This document shows positions 1 to 9,025 of a DNA stretch of 64,000 nt, piece after piece. Source of the stretch: Enterococcus sp. BWB1-3 (GTDB lineage: Bacteria; Bacillota; Bacilli; Lactobacillales; Enterococcaceae); contig NZ_JADOEP010000008.1 in assembly GCF_016745275.1 (NCBI RefSeq), positions 1 to 64,000 on the forward strand, given 5' to 3'. The stretch's first letter is position 1, and the number at the start of each line of letters is the position of its first letter. The notes under the pieces were generated by a model. It had not been told where the DNA came from, did not search any database, and worked only from the letters and a program-made list of their open reading frames with translations. The position numbers and the translations under genes were made by a program.

Positions 1-131
1 TTATTAGCTTCTGCCGGTATTCCTCATATCCGAGGAGGCTCATTGTCAAGGACAATCGGACAATAACGCGAATTGAAATCGGACACCTTATAAAAACTGT
101 CAAGAAAAGGGTTGCCATTCCAAACTTTCAT
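1..131. other. CRISPR-distal flank, no gene seen
   Basis: This is the trailer side of the array, reading on the minus strand. I see no open frame that can be supported. A small hairpin (ATTGTC at 42-47, GACAAT at 51-56) lies here. About 33 bases beyond the last repeat there is a weak resemblance to the repeat start (GTTTT), too poor to call a terminal repeat. Confidence 0.4.
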
Positions 132-563
132 GTTTTGGAGACATTCAAAACAGCATAGCTCTAAAACTGGGGCTTGTTTTACCCCGCAAATTCCAGAGTT
201 TTGGAGACATTCAAAACAGCATAGCTCTAAAACTTGGAAAGTTGTCAAAAAAACAGTATGCAAGTTTTGGAGACATTCAAAACAGCATAGCTCTAAAACA
301 GTTCAGCTGGTATGATGTATTTCTTAAATGTTTTGGAGACATTCAAAACAGCATAGCTCTAAAACGAGAAACGATTCTCTGCAGTCATTCGAAGTGTTTT
401 GGAGACATTCAAAACAGCATAGCTCTAAAACATGCGCTCTTGTGACTTTCGCAGACACTTTGTTTTGGAGACATTCAAAACAGCATAGCTCTAAAACCAA
501 ATGGATGGCGCTTGCCGCAAGGGGTAAGTTTTGGAGACATTCAAAACAGCATAGCTCTAAAAC
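132..563 (-). CRISPR. Type II-A CRISPR array, 7 repeats and 6 spacers
   Basis: Seven 36-bp repeats start at 132, 198, 264, 330, 396, 462 and 528, separated by six 30-bp spacers. All seven repeats read as identical. On the transcribed (minus) strand each begins GTTTTAGAGCTATGCTG and ends TCTCCAAAAC, the form known from streptococcal and enterococcal type II-A systems. The leader lies at the right (564-694), so the spacer at 498-527 is the newest. The lack of a degenerate terminal repeat and the small spacer number suggest a short or trimmed array. By eye I found no spacer matching elsewhere in the window. Confidence 0.98.
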
Positions 564-694
564 CTCGTAGAAAAAATTTTTTCCACTTAATTTCGTAATC
601 GCACTACTCATCCTAGCAAGATTCTTGCTTTAAATGCCTCAAAATTATTTACTTAATTATTCAATTCTCAAGGATCACATATCTTCACTTACTA
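564..694 (-). promoter_or_regulatory. CRISPR leader with leader-anchoring motif
   Basis: The 131 bases between csn2 and the first repeat are AT-rich. The seven bases touching the repeat read CTACGAG on the minus strand (564-570), which matches the leader-anchoring sequence described for one group of type II-A leaders and used by Cas1-Cas2 for polarised insertion. A hairpin (AGCAAG 615-620, CTTGCT 624-629) lies mid-leader. TTGAGA followed by AATAAT on the minus strand is a possible array promoter, but I cannot place it with confidence. Confidence 0.75.
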
Positions 695-1357
695 TTATAC
701 CTTATCATCATGGTAAAGAAAATAATCTTCATCTAATATATATTGACTTTTCGTATCAACTTTTCTTGGTTCAATAAACAACACTTGAATATGCAATAAA
801 GAGATATACTGCGTCAGTTCTTCTAATTCTTCCTTCGTTAAAAATGAACAGACATTGACTAAAACCAGTAATTTCTTTTTAGAAAGAAATTTGGTTATCT
901 GCATAATTTCCAGCAACTTCTCGAAAAATGTATCGCTTTTAGTTTCAATCTTGATCCCCAAAGCTTTAAATAGTTCCAAAATAGTTATTTCATCTTCCTC
1001 TAAATCTAGTTCATGCTCTAATAGTTCATATCCAATCAAATCGCTTATAGTCGAACTCAGCTTTTCAATCATTGTTTTGACTTCCGGTTTCTCATTCAAT
1101 TGTTGCTCTAAATCAGTATAAATCAATTTCAAAACAGCCGGAGAATTTACATCATAGCCAAAAACATCCGTAACCAACAGTAATTCTGTACCTTTGAGCG
1201 CTTTTTGTTTTTCATCAAATAGTTTTAGTTCATTCCCTTGTTCGTACTGATACAACAATTTCGTTACATGAGCAAAGGCTTTCGGATTTTCAATTATAAA
1301 AAAGGCAGATTTATCTATTTCAATCGGTTGATCCAGTAAAGAAAAATTAAGCTTCAT
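695..1357 (-). CDS. csn2: Csn2, type II-A spacer acquisition protein
   Basis: A 220-aa protein starting [15 protein letters not shown], last of the cas operon and next to the array leader. Length and position fit the short Csn2 subfamily of Streptococcus pyogenes and Enterococcus, a ring-forming double-strand DNA end-binding protein that works with Cas1, Cas2 and Cas9 in adaptation. It overlaps the end of cas2 by 11 bases, so translation is probably coupled. No catalytic motif is expected in this family. The acidic stretch near residues 110-125 ([14 protein letters not shown]) is the sort of region that binds calcium in homologues; that detail is inference. Confidence 0.9.
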   Translation of the reverse strand: MKLNFSLLDQPIEIDKSAFFIIENPKAFAHVTKLLYQYEQGNELKLFDEKQKALKGTELLLVTDVFGYDVNSPAVLKLIYTDLEQQLNEKPEVKTMIEKLSSTISDLIGYELLEHELDLEEDEITILELFKALGIKIETKSDTFFEKLLEIMQITKFLSKKKLLVLVNVCSFLTKEELEELTQYISLLHIQVLFIEPRKVDTKSQYILDEDYFLYHDDKV

Positions 1358-1688
1358 CGTAATTTTCTCCTAAGAAAATAATTCGTGTGTCAGTATTTCC
1401 AACACTTTTATCTTGTGCACCATTCAAATAAATCATTCGCGCAAATTGTTTTTCTGTCACATTAAGTAAAGTAATCAATCCTTTTTTGGGATTATTTTGC
1501 TTCAGTCGAGCAATCATTGCTTTACTGGCAGTACCGTTTAATAGTAATTTACTGTAGACAGAAAATTGATGCATAATAAACCCTTCACTTATTAAAAATT
1601 TACGGAATTTCCGATAAGCTCTACGTTCGTCTGCTGTTTCAACCGGCATATCAAACATTAACAATAATCTCATATATCTATAACTCAT
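1347..1688 (-). CDS. cas2: Cas2 CRISPR adaptation protein
   Basis: A 113-aa protein beginning [18 protein letters not shown]. The ferredoxin-like first strand ending in FDMP carries the conserved Asp of Cas2, and the [16 protein letters not shown] helix follows as in type II-A Cas2. It forms the integrase core with Cas1. The start ATG overlaps the cas1 stop in an ATGA arrangement and the 3' end overlaps csn2, so all four cas genes form one tightly packed operon. Length is usual for the subtype. Confidence 0.95.
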   Translation of the reverse strand: MSYRYMRLLLMFDMPVETADERRAYRKFRKFLISEGFIMHQFSVYSKLLLNGTASKAMIARLKQNNPKKGLITLLNVTEKQFARMIYLNGAQDKSVGNTDTRIIFLGENYDEA

Positions 1689-2551
1689 ATCCTAAATTCA
1701 GGAACTTCCTTTCCTTCATCATTAAGAGCTTTAATGACTTTTTTAGTATATTCACTGGCAATATTTGTTAAATACATTTGTTTGTTGTTGTATGCATACG
1801 TATTGCTAAATAAATCAAACAGCGTTCGCTTGATAGCTGGAAATTCTTTTCCTTTACTCTCATAGACAATCTTATCTACCAAAGGTCGGAATGGTTCCAT
1901 CAAATCACTAGCCAAATTAAAATCATTAAACTGGTTGGCATGTTTCAATCCGAATTGTGTCATGCAACCAGATTTTACAATTTCTCTAGCAAAAATACTC
2001 ATCAATAGCGTATAACCATAGTTCAACCCTGCATTGATTGGATTGGATGATTCACGTGTAAAATCGTTACCAAATAATGTATTAAAATAGATTCGAGCAG
2101 AATGACCTTCTCGATTCGTCGGATCAAAAATTTCTAATTTTTCATATAAACGATACAACGAGTCAGCTTTCTCTGCATATCCCTCTAAATTTAGAAGTTG
2201 CATTTGATTTAATATCTTCTGTGAAATTATTTCTGTCCATACTCCTGCTTTCTTATCACTCTCCCAAGCAATCTGTTTGGATAATTGCAAGCTGCTGTCA
2301 TGGCGACCATAAAATGGTAGTAATTTCCCAATAGGCAAGCGTTTATCATCACAGAAAAGTACTAGTATATTTTCATCAACTAAGCGTTTAATCAACATGG
2401 AGGTTAAAGTAATATCAGTCGTTTCTAATAATAAAACATCAATCTCGGAAAGATGGATCATTTCATGCTGCTGAAGAGATTTAAATATCAAATGATTATT
2501 TTTATACGACAGTTTGGAGTGCGTATTTACGATAACTGAACGCCAGCCCAT
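1685..2551 (-). CDS. cas1: Cas1 CRISPR integrase
   Basis: A 288-aa protein starting [23 protein letters not shown], the typical opening of type II-A Cas1. Members use a Glu/His/Asp metal site to insert spacers; the stretches [14 protein letters not shown] (conserved Asn/Tyr helix) and [24 protein letters not shown] (the [13 protein letters not shown] segment carries the conserved DLMEP Asp/Glu) are readable in the C-terminal half. The start codon directly follows the cas9 stop (TAG-ATG), with no spacer, and the stop overlaps cas2. It appears intact and of normal length. Confidence 0.96.
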   Translation of the reverse strand: MGWRSVIVNTHSKLSYKNNHLIFKSLQQHEMIHLSEIDVLLLETTDITLTSMLIKRLVDENILVLFCDDKRLPIGKLLPFYGRHDSSLQLSKQIAWESDKKAGVWTEIISQKILNQMQLLNLEGYAEKADSLYRLYEKLEIFDPTNREGHSARIYFNTLFGNDFTRESSNPINAGLNYGYTLLMSIFAREIVKSGCMTQFGLKHANQFNDFNLASDLMEPFRPLVDKIVYESKGKEFPAIKRTLFDLFSNTYAYNNKQMYLTNIASEYTKKVIKALNDEGKEVPEFRI

Positions 2552-5500
2552 CTAATCACCCAACTTTCGATGTGTTTCATATAATCCGGTGATTGATTGA
2601 TAAATGATTACAGCATCTAATAATTCTTTCAAGCTTGTGTACCGTTTTCTAGGAATTGTTTCGCCAAAATATTTAAAATCTGCTGGTGCTCCCATTTTAT
2701 TAAATTGTAATACATTAATAAACGAGGAGGCTAATTCAGCTACTTCACCATCACGATTTTGTTCATACAACTTTTGAATTTTAACTAAATTAGCAGAAGC
2801 CCTTGTATATTTCTCAGAAAATTCACTGATAACCTTCAATAATTCATCGAATTCTCTACGATGTTCCTCCAAATAACGTTTACTTTTTCCTGAACTATCA
2901 TTAACATGTTTGGCATGATACAATAATTCAATTAAATGCTTAGGCAACACCATTTGATTTCCTTTTTGTGCTTCTTTGGCACTTGATACCATACGCTTTC
3001 GCCCATTTTCTAACTCATATACAGTATATTTAGGTAATTTCGCTAATACTTGTGGGTTTTCAAACCCTTTATTAACTAAGTATGATATTTCATCTTGCTC
3101 AAATTTTTGACTCTCCATAATTGTCATTCCGATAATATCTTTTACACGTTTCTTTTTCTTTCCTTTTTCATAAGAAATAACCACTGAATAAGCAATTACC
3201 GGGCTGTCAAAGCCACCATATTTTGATGTATCCCATTGATTTTTTCTGGGAATCAGCTTATCTGAATTACTTTTTGGCAGAATTGATTCTTTTGAAAAGC
3301 CGCCTTTTTGAACTTCAGTCTTTTTCACAATATTCATTTGCTTGTATTGTAAAACACTCTTAACCTTACCTAAGTATTTACTATCCCAAACGATTTCTCC
3401 TTCATCATTCACACGTTTTTCTTCTTTAAACACACGCATAATATTACTATACAACTGTGCTTTAGCAGTTGCTTTATTCTCTTTAAAACTATTGAATTTT
3501 GGATATGTGCCATAAACAAATTCCGGCTCCAATTGCGGATACGCCTTTAATAAAGTAATCGCAACGACCCCATTTAAATAGGCATCATGAGCATGATGAT
3601 AATCATTCACTTCACGTAGTTTATATAATTGAAATTCTCTTCTAAATTGTGAAGTTAACGCGGATTTCAAGGTAATAATTTTAGTTTTTCTTTCTTTAAG
3701 CTCTTGACCTTCCACAGCATTAAAACGATAATCTAAAATTTGGGCTATATTTTTTGTAATTTGACGAGTTTCTACCAATTGGCGCTTGATAAATCCAGCT
3801 TTATCATCTTCTGTTAGACCACCACGCTTGGCTTTGGTTAGATTGTCAAGCTTTCTTTGACTGACTAGACCTGACTTATGCAAGCTTTCCCAAAATCTTT
3901 CCATTTTATTCACTACATCTTCACTAGGGACATTATCGGATTTCCCTCTGTTCACTGAAGAACTAACCAGTACCCGATTATCAATCGAATTATCTACGAT
4001 AAAGCTTTGGGGAATAATGTGATCAATATCATAGCTCCACAATTTTTCCAGTGAGAGCTCTTCCCCAGTATACATATCTTTGCCGTTTTGAAGATAGTAC
4101 AGGTACAAACGATCATTTTGCAATTCAGTGTTGTTAACGGGAGCTTTCTTAAGTAAACTACTGCCCAATTCTTGCATAGCAGCTTCCAAGCGCTTTAATC
4201 TCGGTTTTGAATTGTTAATCCCTTGAGCCGTGGATTGATTTTCTCTTGCCATTTCAACTACAATATTTTTAGGTTCATAACCCATAATTTCTACAATTTC
4301 ATCGACAATTTTCAAACTCTGTAAAATACCTTTTTTTATTGCAGGGCTCCCTGCTAAATTATTAACAATGTCATGTAAGTTATTTGATTTCGTATCTACT
4401 TGTGCTTTTTTTATTTCTTCTTTAAAAGAAAGATTATCGTCATTAATCAACTGCATAAAGTTTCGATTGATATTCTTCTTTGGCCCATCATCATCCATTA
4501 GATAATCCAAAATTGTCTTTTGCGAATATCTATCATAAATACCTACAAGCAATTTTCCGGATAAACGTCCCCAGCCAGTGTAATGTCTACGTTCCAATTT
4601 CTTTAAAATAGTGTCATCTATCCGATCTGAAAAACGTTCCAATTGTTTTTTTATCATTTTACGATCTTCAAAAATGGTTAGAATCTTAATGATTTCTTCC
4701 AACATCTCACTATTTTCCGGATCATTCAGCACTTCTTTCGAAAACCCCATTTTATCTTTAAAATCATGATAGACGCCAAAACTGGCATTAAATGCTTTTT
4801 GTATTCCCCGAATTTCCTGGACGTCAATACCATATTCATTTTTCAAAAAAATTAGTAATAGTTTTTGAGTAACCTTCCGATGTACTTTAAATAATTTTTC
4901 AAATATCTCCCGTTTTTCAACACTAGAAAAGTTTTGTTCATAGCCTCGTTCATCCAGATAGCTCACTTTTGTTAATTCATTAAAAACGCTATATTTTTGA
5001 TATAACATACTATGTTTGGGTAAAACTTTTTCTTGTGGAAGATATAAATCATTATTGGTCATTCGTTCGATAAACCTTGTTGCAGATTGACTGTAATCTA
5101 CCAATTGTTCAATATTCCAAGGCCGAATTTCTTCGTCTGAATTACGAACCAGCCACGCAAAATCACTATTCCCTTTTGCCAATGGTCCAACAAAATAGGG
5201 GATCCTGAACATTAACAGCTGAATAATTTTTTCTTCATTCTCTGCCAAAAACGGATAATATTCAGCTTGCCGTTTCAGAATCGCTTTTAATTCACTCAAA
5301 TGAATTTGATGTGGGATTACTCCATTATCAAAGGTTCGTTGTTTTCTTAAAAAATCCTCTTGTGAAATTTTCTCGATAAAATACTCTGCTCCATCATATT
5401 TATTTAGTACTTTATTCATAAAGCTGTAAAACTCATCTTGCGTTGTCTTTCCATCAATGTAACCAGCATAACCATTTTTTGCTGTATCTTTAAAAATCTC

Positions 5501-6571
5501 TGCATATTTTTCCGGCAACTGCTTTCTCACAAATTCCTTCAAATGTTTCAAATCTCTTTGATGTGCTTCGTAACGCTCAATCATACTTGTCGATAATTTA
5601 GCATGTGTCGCTGCATCTTTTGTTGTCAAAATTCCAGAAAGTTCAATAGCTTCATACGTATTTTTAGCAGCTTCAAACACATCTGCATATTCATCGCCAA
5701 TTTGTGCCAACAAACGTTCGATTTCTTCTTCATATTCCTCTCTTGAAAATAAAATTTTAGCATCTTCTTCTAAAGAAAAATATTTTTTGAAATTCCCCGT
5801 ATTTCCAACAATTATTCTAATAAACTGAGCAAATAAACCTGTAGACTTTTCCCCGTCAAAAACTTGCAGAACATGATCAAATTTTCTACTACGTGACACT
5901 TTTTCAGTAAGTAACGCTTCAACATTTTTAGTTTCCTCAACAGGATTAAGTAAGCTGTCATCTTCTTGTTTAGAAAATGCTCGATTATATTCTTGTAGAA
6001 AATTTTTAAATGCTGCTGAAACAGAAGAATTATTTGTATTCAATGACCCTTCAATTAAAAAATGACCTCGATATTTAATGATATGGGCCAACGCCAAATA
6101 AACCAATCTTAAGTCAGCTTTTTCATTTGAATCTGCTAATTCTTTACGTAAATGATAAATAGTTGGATAGTGGTCATTATACTGTTTCTCTTCTTCTATT
6201 GTGCCAAAAACGGGATAACGTTCTGCACGTTTATCTTCAGGTGTCAAAAAGCTATCTTCCAACCGATTGAAAAAATTAGTATCCTTAGAAATTATTTCAT
6301 CATAGAATATTTCTTGCAATGTTCTAATCCTATTTTTTCGACGCTCTAAACGACGACGAGTAGTTCGTTTTAAGCGTCGATCAGCTGCCGTCTGCCCTTG
6401 TTCAAATAGACGTACACCCCAAAAATTCTTTTTAACCTTTCCTCTATCTGTGTTTCCATTTATTTTCATTCTTCTTCTTACTAAATCATAATCTTCTGTT
6501 AAAACAGCCCAGCCGACACTTGCTGTTCCAATATCTAAACCAATTGTGTACCCTTTCCTCAATAAAAACAC
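2552..6571 (-). CDS. cas9: Cas9 RNA-guided DNA endonuclease, type II-A
   Basis: A 1339-aa protein with every expected catalytic residue: RuvC-I Asp13 in IGLDIGTASVGW, RuvC-II Glu773 in IVVEMARE, the HNH motif YDIDHIIPQSF with Asp850/His851 and Asn874, and RuvC-III HHAHDAYLN with His993/Asp996. An arginine-rich bridge helix lies near residues 65-85. The C-terminal PAM-interacting region has Arg1308-Lys-Arg1310 in RKRYTS, matching the two arginines that read NGG in S. pyogenes Cas9. The chosen start is a GTG with a weak AAAGAAAG upstream; no ATG fits as well. It heads the cas operon and is divergent from the tracrRNA gene. Confidence 0.98.
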   Translation of the reverse strand: MFLLRKGYTIGLDIGTASVGWAVLTEDYDLVRRRMKINGNTDRGKVKKNFWGVRLFEQGQTAADRRLKRTTRRRLERRKNRIRTLQEIFYDEIISKDTNFFNRLEDSFLTPEDKRAERYPVFGTIEEEKQYNDHYPTIYHLRKELADSNEKADLRLVYLALAHIIKYRGHFLIEGSLNTNNSSVSAAFKNFLQEYNRAFSKQEDDSLLNPVEETKNVEALLTEKVSRSRKFDHVLQVFDGEKSTGLFAQFIRIIVGNTGNFKKYFSLEEDAKILFSREEYEEEIERLLAQIGDEYADVFEAAKNTYEAIELSGILTTKDAATHAKLSTSMIERYEAHQRDLKHLKEFVRKQLPEKYAEIFKDTAKNGYAGYIDGKTTQDEFYSFMNKVLNKYDGAEYFIEKISQEDFLRKQRTFDNGVIPHQIHLSELKAILKRQAEYYPFLAENEEKIIQLLMFRIPYFVGPLAKGNSDFAWLVRNSDEEIRPWNIEQLVDYSQSATRFIERMTNNDLYLPQEKVLPKHSMLYQKYSVFNELTKVSYLDERGYEQNFSSVEKREIFEKLFKVHRKVTQKLLLIFLKNEYGIDVQEIRGIQKAFNASFGVYHDFKDKMGFSKEVLNDPENSEMLEEIIKILTIFEDRKMIKKQLERFSDRIDDTILKKLERRHYTGWGRLSGKLLVGIYDRYSQKTILDYLMDDDGPKKNINRNFMQLINDDNLSFKEEIKKAQVDTKSNNLHDIVNNLAGSPAIKKGILQSLKIVDEIVEIMGYEPKNIVVEMARENQSTAQGINNSKPRLKRLEAAMQELGSSLLKKAPVNNTELQNDRLYLYYLQNGKDMYTGEELSLEKLWSYDIDHIIPQSFIVDNSIDNRVLVSSSVNRGKSDNVPSEDVVNKMERFWESLHKSGLVSQRKLDNLTKAKRGGLTEDDKAGFIKRQLVETRQITKNIAQILDYRFNAVEGQELKERKTKIITLKSALTSQFRREFQLYKLREVNDYHHAHDAYLNGVVAITLLKAYPQLEPEFVYGTYPKFNSFKENKATAKAQLYSNIMRVFKEEKRVNDEGEIVWDSKYLGKVKSVLQYKQMNIVKKTEVQKGGFSKESILPKSNSDKLIPRKNQWDTSKYGGFDSPVIAYSVVISYEKGKKKKRVKDIIGMTIMESQKFEQDEISYLVNKGFENPQVLAKLPKYTVYELENGRKRMVSSAKEAQKGNQMVLPKHLIELLYHAKHVNDSSGKSKRYLEEHRREFDELLKVISEFSEKYTRASANLVKIQKLYEQNRDGEVAELASSFINVLQFNKMGAPADFKYFGETIPRKRYTSLKELLDAVIIYQSITGLYETHRKLGD

Positions 6572-6643
6572 CGCTTTCTTTTTGATCTCATCTTTAGTTT
6601 ACCAATTTTAGCTTGAAATTTCTATCATAAAAACAAAAAAACC

Positions 6644-6672
6644 TTGCTTTTTTTATTTCTATAGATTAAAAT
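6644..6672 (+). promoter_or_regulatory. tracrRNA promoter
   Basis: TTGCTT at 6644-6649 and TAAAAT at 6667-6672 are separated by exactly 17 bases, a good sigma-A type promoter. A start near 6679 would begin the transcript just at the anti-repeat, giving an RNA of about 90 bases, close to the short S. pyogenes tracrRNA. It overlaps the proposed cas operon promoter on the other strand. Confidence 0.65.
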
Positions 6673-6693
6673 GATTTTGTTGGAGATATTCAA
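6665..6693 (-). promoter_or_regulatory. Possible cas9 operon promoter
   Basis: On the minus strand TTGAAT (6688-6693) and TTTAAT (6665-6670) are 17 bases apart, upstream of the cas9 GTG at 6571. The -35 element lies inside the tracrRNA anti-repeat and the -10 overlaps the tracrRNA promoter. This would leave a 5' leader of about 85 bases. It is the best spaced match I see but is not unique in this AT-rich stretch. Confidence 0.4.
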
Positions 6694-6769
6694 AACAACA
6701 TAGCGAGTTAAAATAAGGCCTTGTCCGTAATCAACTTTTTAGTAGCGCTGTTTTCGGCGCTTTTTTTTT
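6679..6769 (+). ncRNA. tracrRNA
   Basis: The anti-repeat (about 6681-6705) pairs with the CRISPR repeat: TGGAGATATTCAAAACAAC matches the repeat complement with two differences that remain G-U pairs in RNA, followed by the usual bulge. Then come the nexus segment AAATAAGGCCTTGTCCGT (about 6711-6728), the TCAACTTTTT stretch, and a terminator hairpin (AGCGCTG 6744-6750, CGGCGCT 6755-6761) with a run of nine T. The order is that of S. pyogenes tracrRNA. It is transcribed away from cas9. Exact ends are inferred. Confidence 0.92.
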
Positions 6770-7132
6770 ATTTTTCTCTTTATTCTGAGAAAACTAATTC
6801 ATGAGTTCAGACATAGATAATCTTGCTATAATAAGCTTTTAATTTATGAAAACTTTATACTCTCTTAACTGCAGAAAAAGCAGGGATCAAAATCACTTTT
6901 GCGATTTTAATCCCTGCTTTTGATAAGATTTGAGATATAATTTCTGAGTCTTTTTTGGTATATTTTTATTGTTGGATTATTGATTGGCTCTACAACATTG
7001 TTGGCTAATGCTAAATTGCTGTTATGTCATAATACCGTTGAGACGAGAAATATGCTGGAGTTGATATTAGAAAATAAACACTGCTGTTAAAGCTTTCTTT
7101 CGAAGCACTTTTTCTTTTCATCAGCTGCATTT
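6770..7132. other. Intergenic stretch with terminator and membrane-like ORF relic
   Basis: Between tracrRNA and the ABC exporter lies a terminator (listed separately) and, on the plus strand around 6947-7088, an open frame without a start codon that reads like a short hydrophobic segment (FIVGLLIGSTTLLANAKLLL) followed by a charged tail. I do not recognise it; it may be the end of a lost small membrane protein gene. Confidence 0.3.
6876..6921 (-). terminator. Terminator of the ABC exporter operon
   Basis: A long inverted repeat (AAAAGCAGGGATCAAAATC near 6876-6894 and its complement near 6903-6921) has T runs on both sides, so it can stop transcription from either strand. It lies downstream of the exporter operon and beyond the tracrRNA terminator. 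Confidence 0.8.
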
Positions 7133-9025
7133 TTAGTCCAATTCCACTTTTCCTGTATATAATTGATAGTATACACCTTTTTCAGCAAGCAGATCATCAT
7201 GATTTCCTCGTTCAATAATACGTCCATGATCCATAACCATAATAATATCTGAATTCTGAATCGTTGATAATCTGTGGGCAATGACAAACACTGTACGTCC
7301 AGCCATCAGACGATCCATACCTGCCTGAACATGTTTTTCTGTTCTTGTGTCGATACTGGAAGTAGCTTCATCCATAATCATAACGGGCGGATCAGCGATT
7401 GCTGCACGGGCAATTGCCAACAGCTGGCGTTGTCCTTGAGACAAGCCTTCTCCGTCACCGGTTATGACTGTATCATATTTGTCCGGCAGGTTATTGATGA
7501 AGGCACCTGCATTTGCCAGCTGAGCAGCTGCAATTACATCCTCATCACTGGCATTTAAGTTTCCGTAGCGAATATTTTCACGAATCGTTCCTGTAAATAA
7601 ATGAGTATCCTGCAGAACGACTCCTAAGGATCTTCTTAATGAATGCTTTCTGATTTTCTTTATATTAATACCATCATAACGAATTTTTCCTTCCTGAATA
7701 TCATAAAAACGATTAATCAGATTGGTAATGGTTGTTTTTCCGGCACCTGTTGCCCCTACAAAGGCAATTTTCTGCCCCGGCTCCGCATATAGCTGAATAT
7801 CTTTAAGAACAAGCTTATTATCAACATAGCCAAAGGATACATCCTCAAAACGGACATCTCCTGTTAACTCCGTATAAGTCACTGAACCATCTTCATGAGG
7901 GTGCTTCCACGCCCAGATACCTGTCCTCGTTTCACTTTCCACCAGCTGACCATTTTCTCTATTCACATTTACAAGTGTTACATACCCATCATCTACTTCA
8001 GGCTTTTCATCAATCAATTGGAAAATACGGTCTGCTCCTGCAAGTGCCATAATTACAAAGTTGATTTGCTGCGAAACCTGACTGATGGGCATATTCAGTG
8101 AACGACTCAGTTGCAGGAAAGAAGCCAGCATCCCAATAGTCAAACTGGAAACACCATACACAGAGAACAGCCCGCCGATAATCGCCAGCAATACATATTG
8201 AATATTCAACAGGTTCATCATTATCGGCATCAGACTGTTGGCATATTTATTTGCCTGTGTCGCACTTTCACGCAGCGACTCATTGATATCAGTAAATTCC
8301 TGAATAACTGCCGATTCATGATTGAAAATCTTAACAACCTTCTGACCATGCATCATTTCTTCGATATACCCATTTACTTTTCCTAAATCTTTTTGCTGTT
8401 TTCCGAAATGCTTACTGCTTTGTCCGGCAATCAGACGAATCGTAAAGATCATAATCCCAACAGAAACGATAACAATTAAGGTTAACGGAATACTGATTGA
8501 GAACATCGCAATAAAAACGCTGATAAAGCTGACTGCTGCAGCCAGCAGATTGGGAATACTCTGAGAAATCATCTGGCGAAGAGTATCTGTGTCATTGGTA
8601 AAATGACTCATAATATCCCCATCTGAATTAGAATCAAAGTAGCCAATCGGCAGAGTTTCCATGTGCGTAAACATCTGGTCGCGAATTTCTTTTTGCGTTC
8701 CTTCACTGATTCGCACCATAATCAGGTTATAAAGAAGATTGGAAATAATTCCTGTTGCATAAATGAAGCCCATCATTGTAATGGCTTTAAGCAAGCCTGA
8801 AAAATTGGGATTTGTCAGTCCCAGAAGCGGCGTTATATAATCATCAATAACTACTTGAAGAAACAGCGATCCGCGAACATTGGCATACGTGCTGAGTAAA
8901 ATAAAAATCATTACCATGGTTAACTGAAACTTATATTTTTTAACCATATAAGAGAACAGTCGTCTCAATATTTTTAAAGGATTTTGAGGCTCGTGAGCAC
9001 CTTTTTTAGAGTCATTACGCATCAT
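7133..9025 (-). CDS. ABC exporter half-transporter, canonical NBD subunit
   Basis: About 630 aa: an N-terminal six-helix exporter domain (roughly residues 25-330), then a nucleotide-binding domain with Walker A GATGAGKTT, signature LSQGQ, Walker B VMIMDEATSS (catalytic Glu present) and H-loop FVIAHRLS. The ATG at 9025 or the one at 9022 is preferred over upstream in-frame codons because it overlaps the end of the partner gene (stop at 9015-9017), as expected for coupled subunits. It should pair with the next gene as a heterodimeric multidrug or lipid exporter in the membrane. The degenerate LSQGQ signature marks its share of the inactive ATP site. Confidence 0.9.
   Translation of the reverse strand: MMRNDSKKGAHEPQNPLKILRRLFSYMVKKYKFQLTMVMIFILLSTYANVRGSLFLQVVIDDYITPLLGLTNPNFSGLLKAITMMGFIYATGIISNLLYNLIMVRISEGTQKEIRDQMFTHMETLPIGYFDSNSDGDIMSHFTNDTDTLRQMISQSIPNLLAAAVSFISVFIAMFSISIPLTLIVIVSVGIMIFTIRLIAGQSSKHFGKQQKDLGKVNGYIEEMMHGQKVVKIFNHESAVIQEFTDINESLRESATQANKYANSLMPIMMNLLNIQYVLLAIIGGLFSVYGVSSLTIGMLASFLQLSRSLNMPISQVSQQINFVIMALAGADRIFQLIDEKPEVDDGYVTLVNVNRENGQLVESETRTGIWAWKHPHEDGSVTYTELTGDVRFEDVSFGYVDNKLVLKDIQLYAEPGQKIAFVGATGAGKTTITNLINRFYDIQEGKIRYDGINIKKIRKHSLRRSLGVVLQDTHLFTGTIRENIRYGNLNASDEDVIAAAQLANAGAFINNLPDKYDTVITGDGEGLSQGQRQLLAIARAAIADPPVMIMDEATSSIDTRTEKHVQAGMDRLMAGRTVFVIAHRLSTIQNSDIIMVMDHGRIIERGNHDDLLAEKGVYYQLYTGKVELD

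Noticed and set aside
85-131. Possible degenerate terminal CRISPR repeat beyond 132
   Set aside because: Only the first five bases match well and the spacer length would be wrong.
112-611. Open frames on both strands across the repeat array with recurring peptide units
   Set aside because: They are translations of the CRISPR repeats and spacers, not genes.
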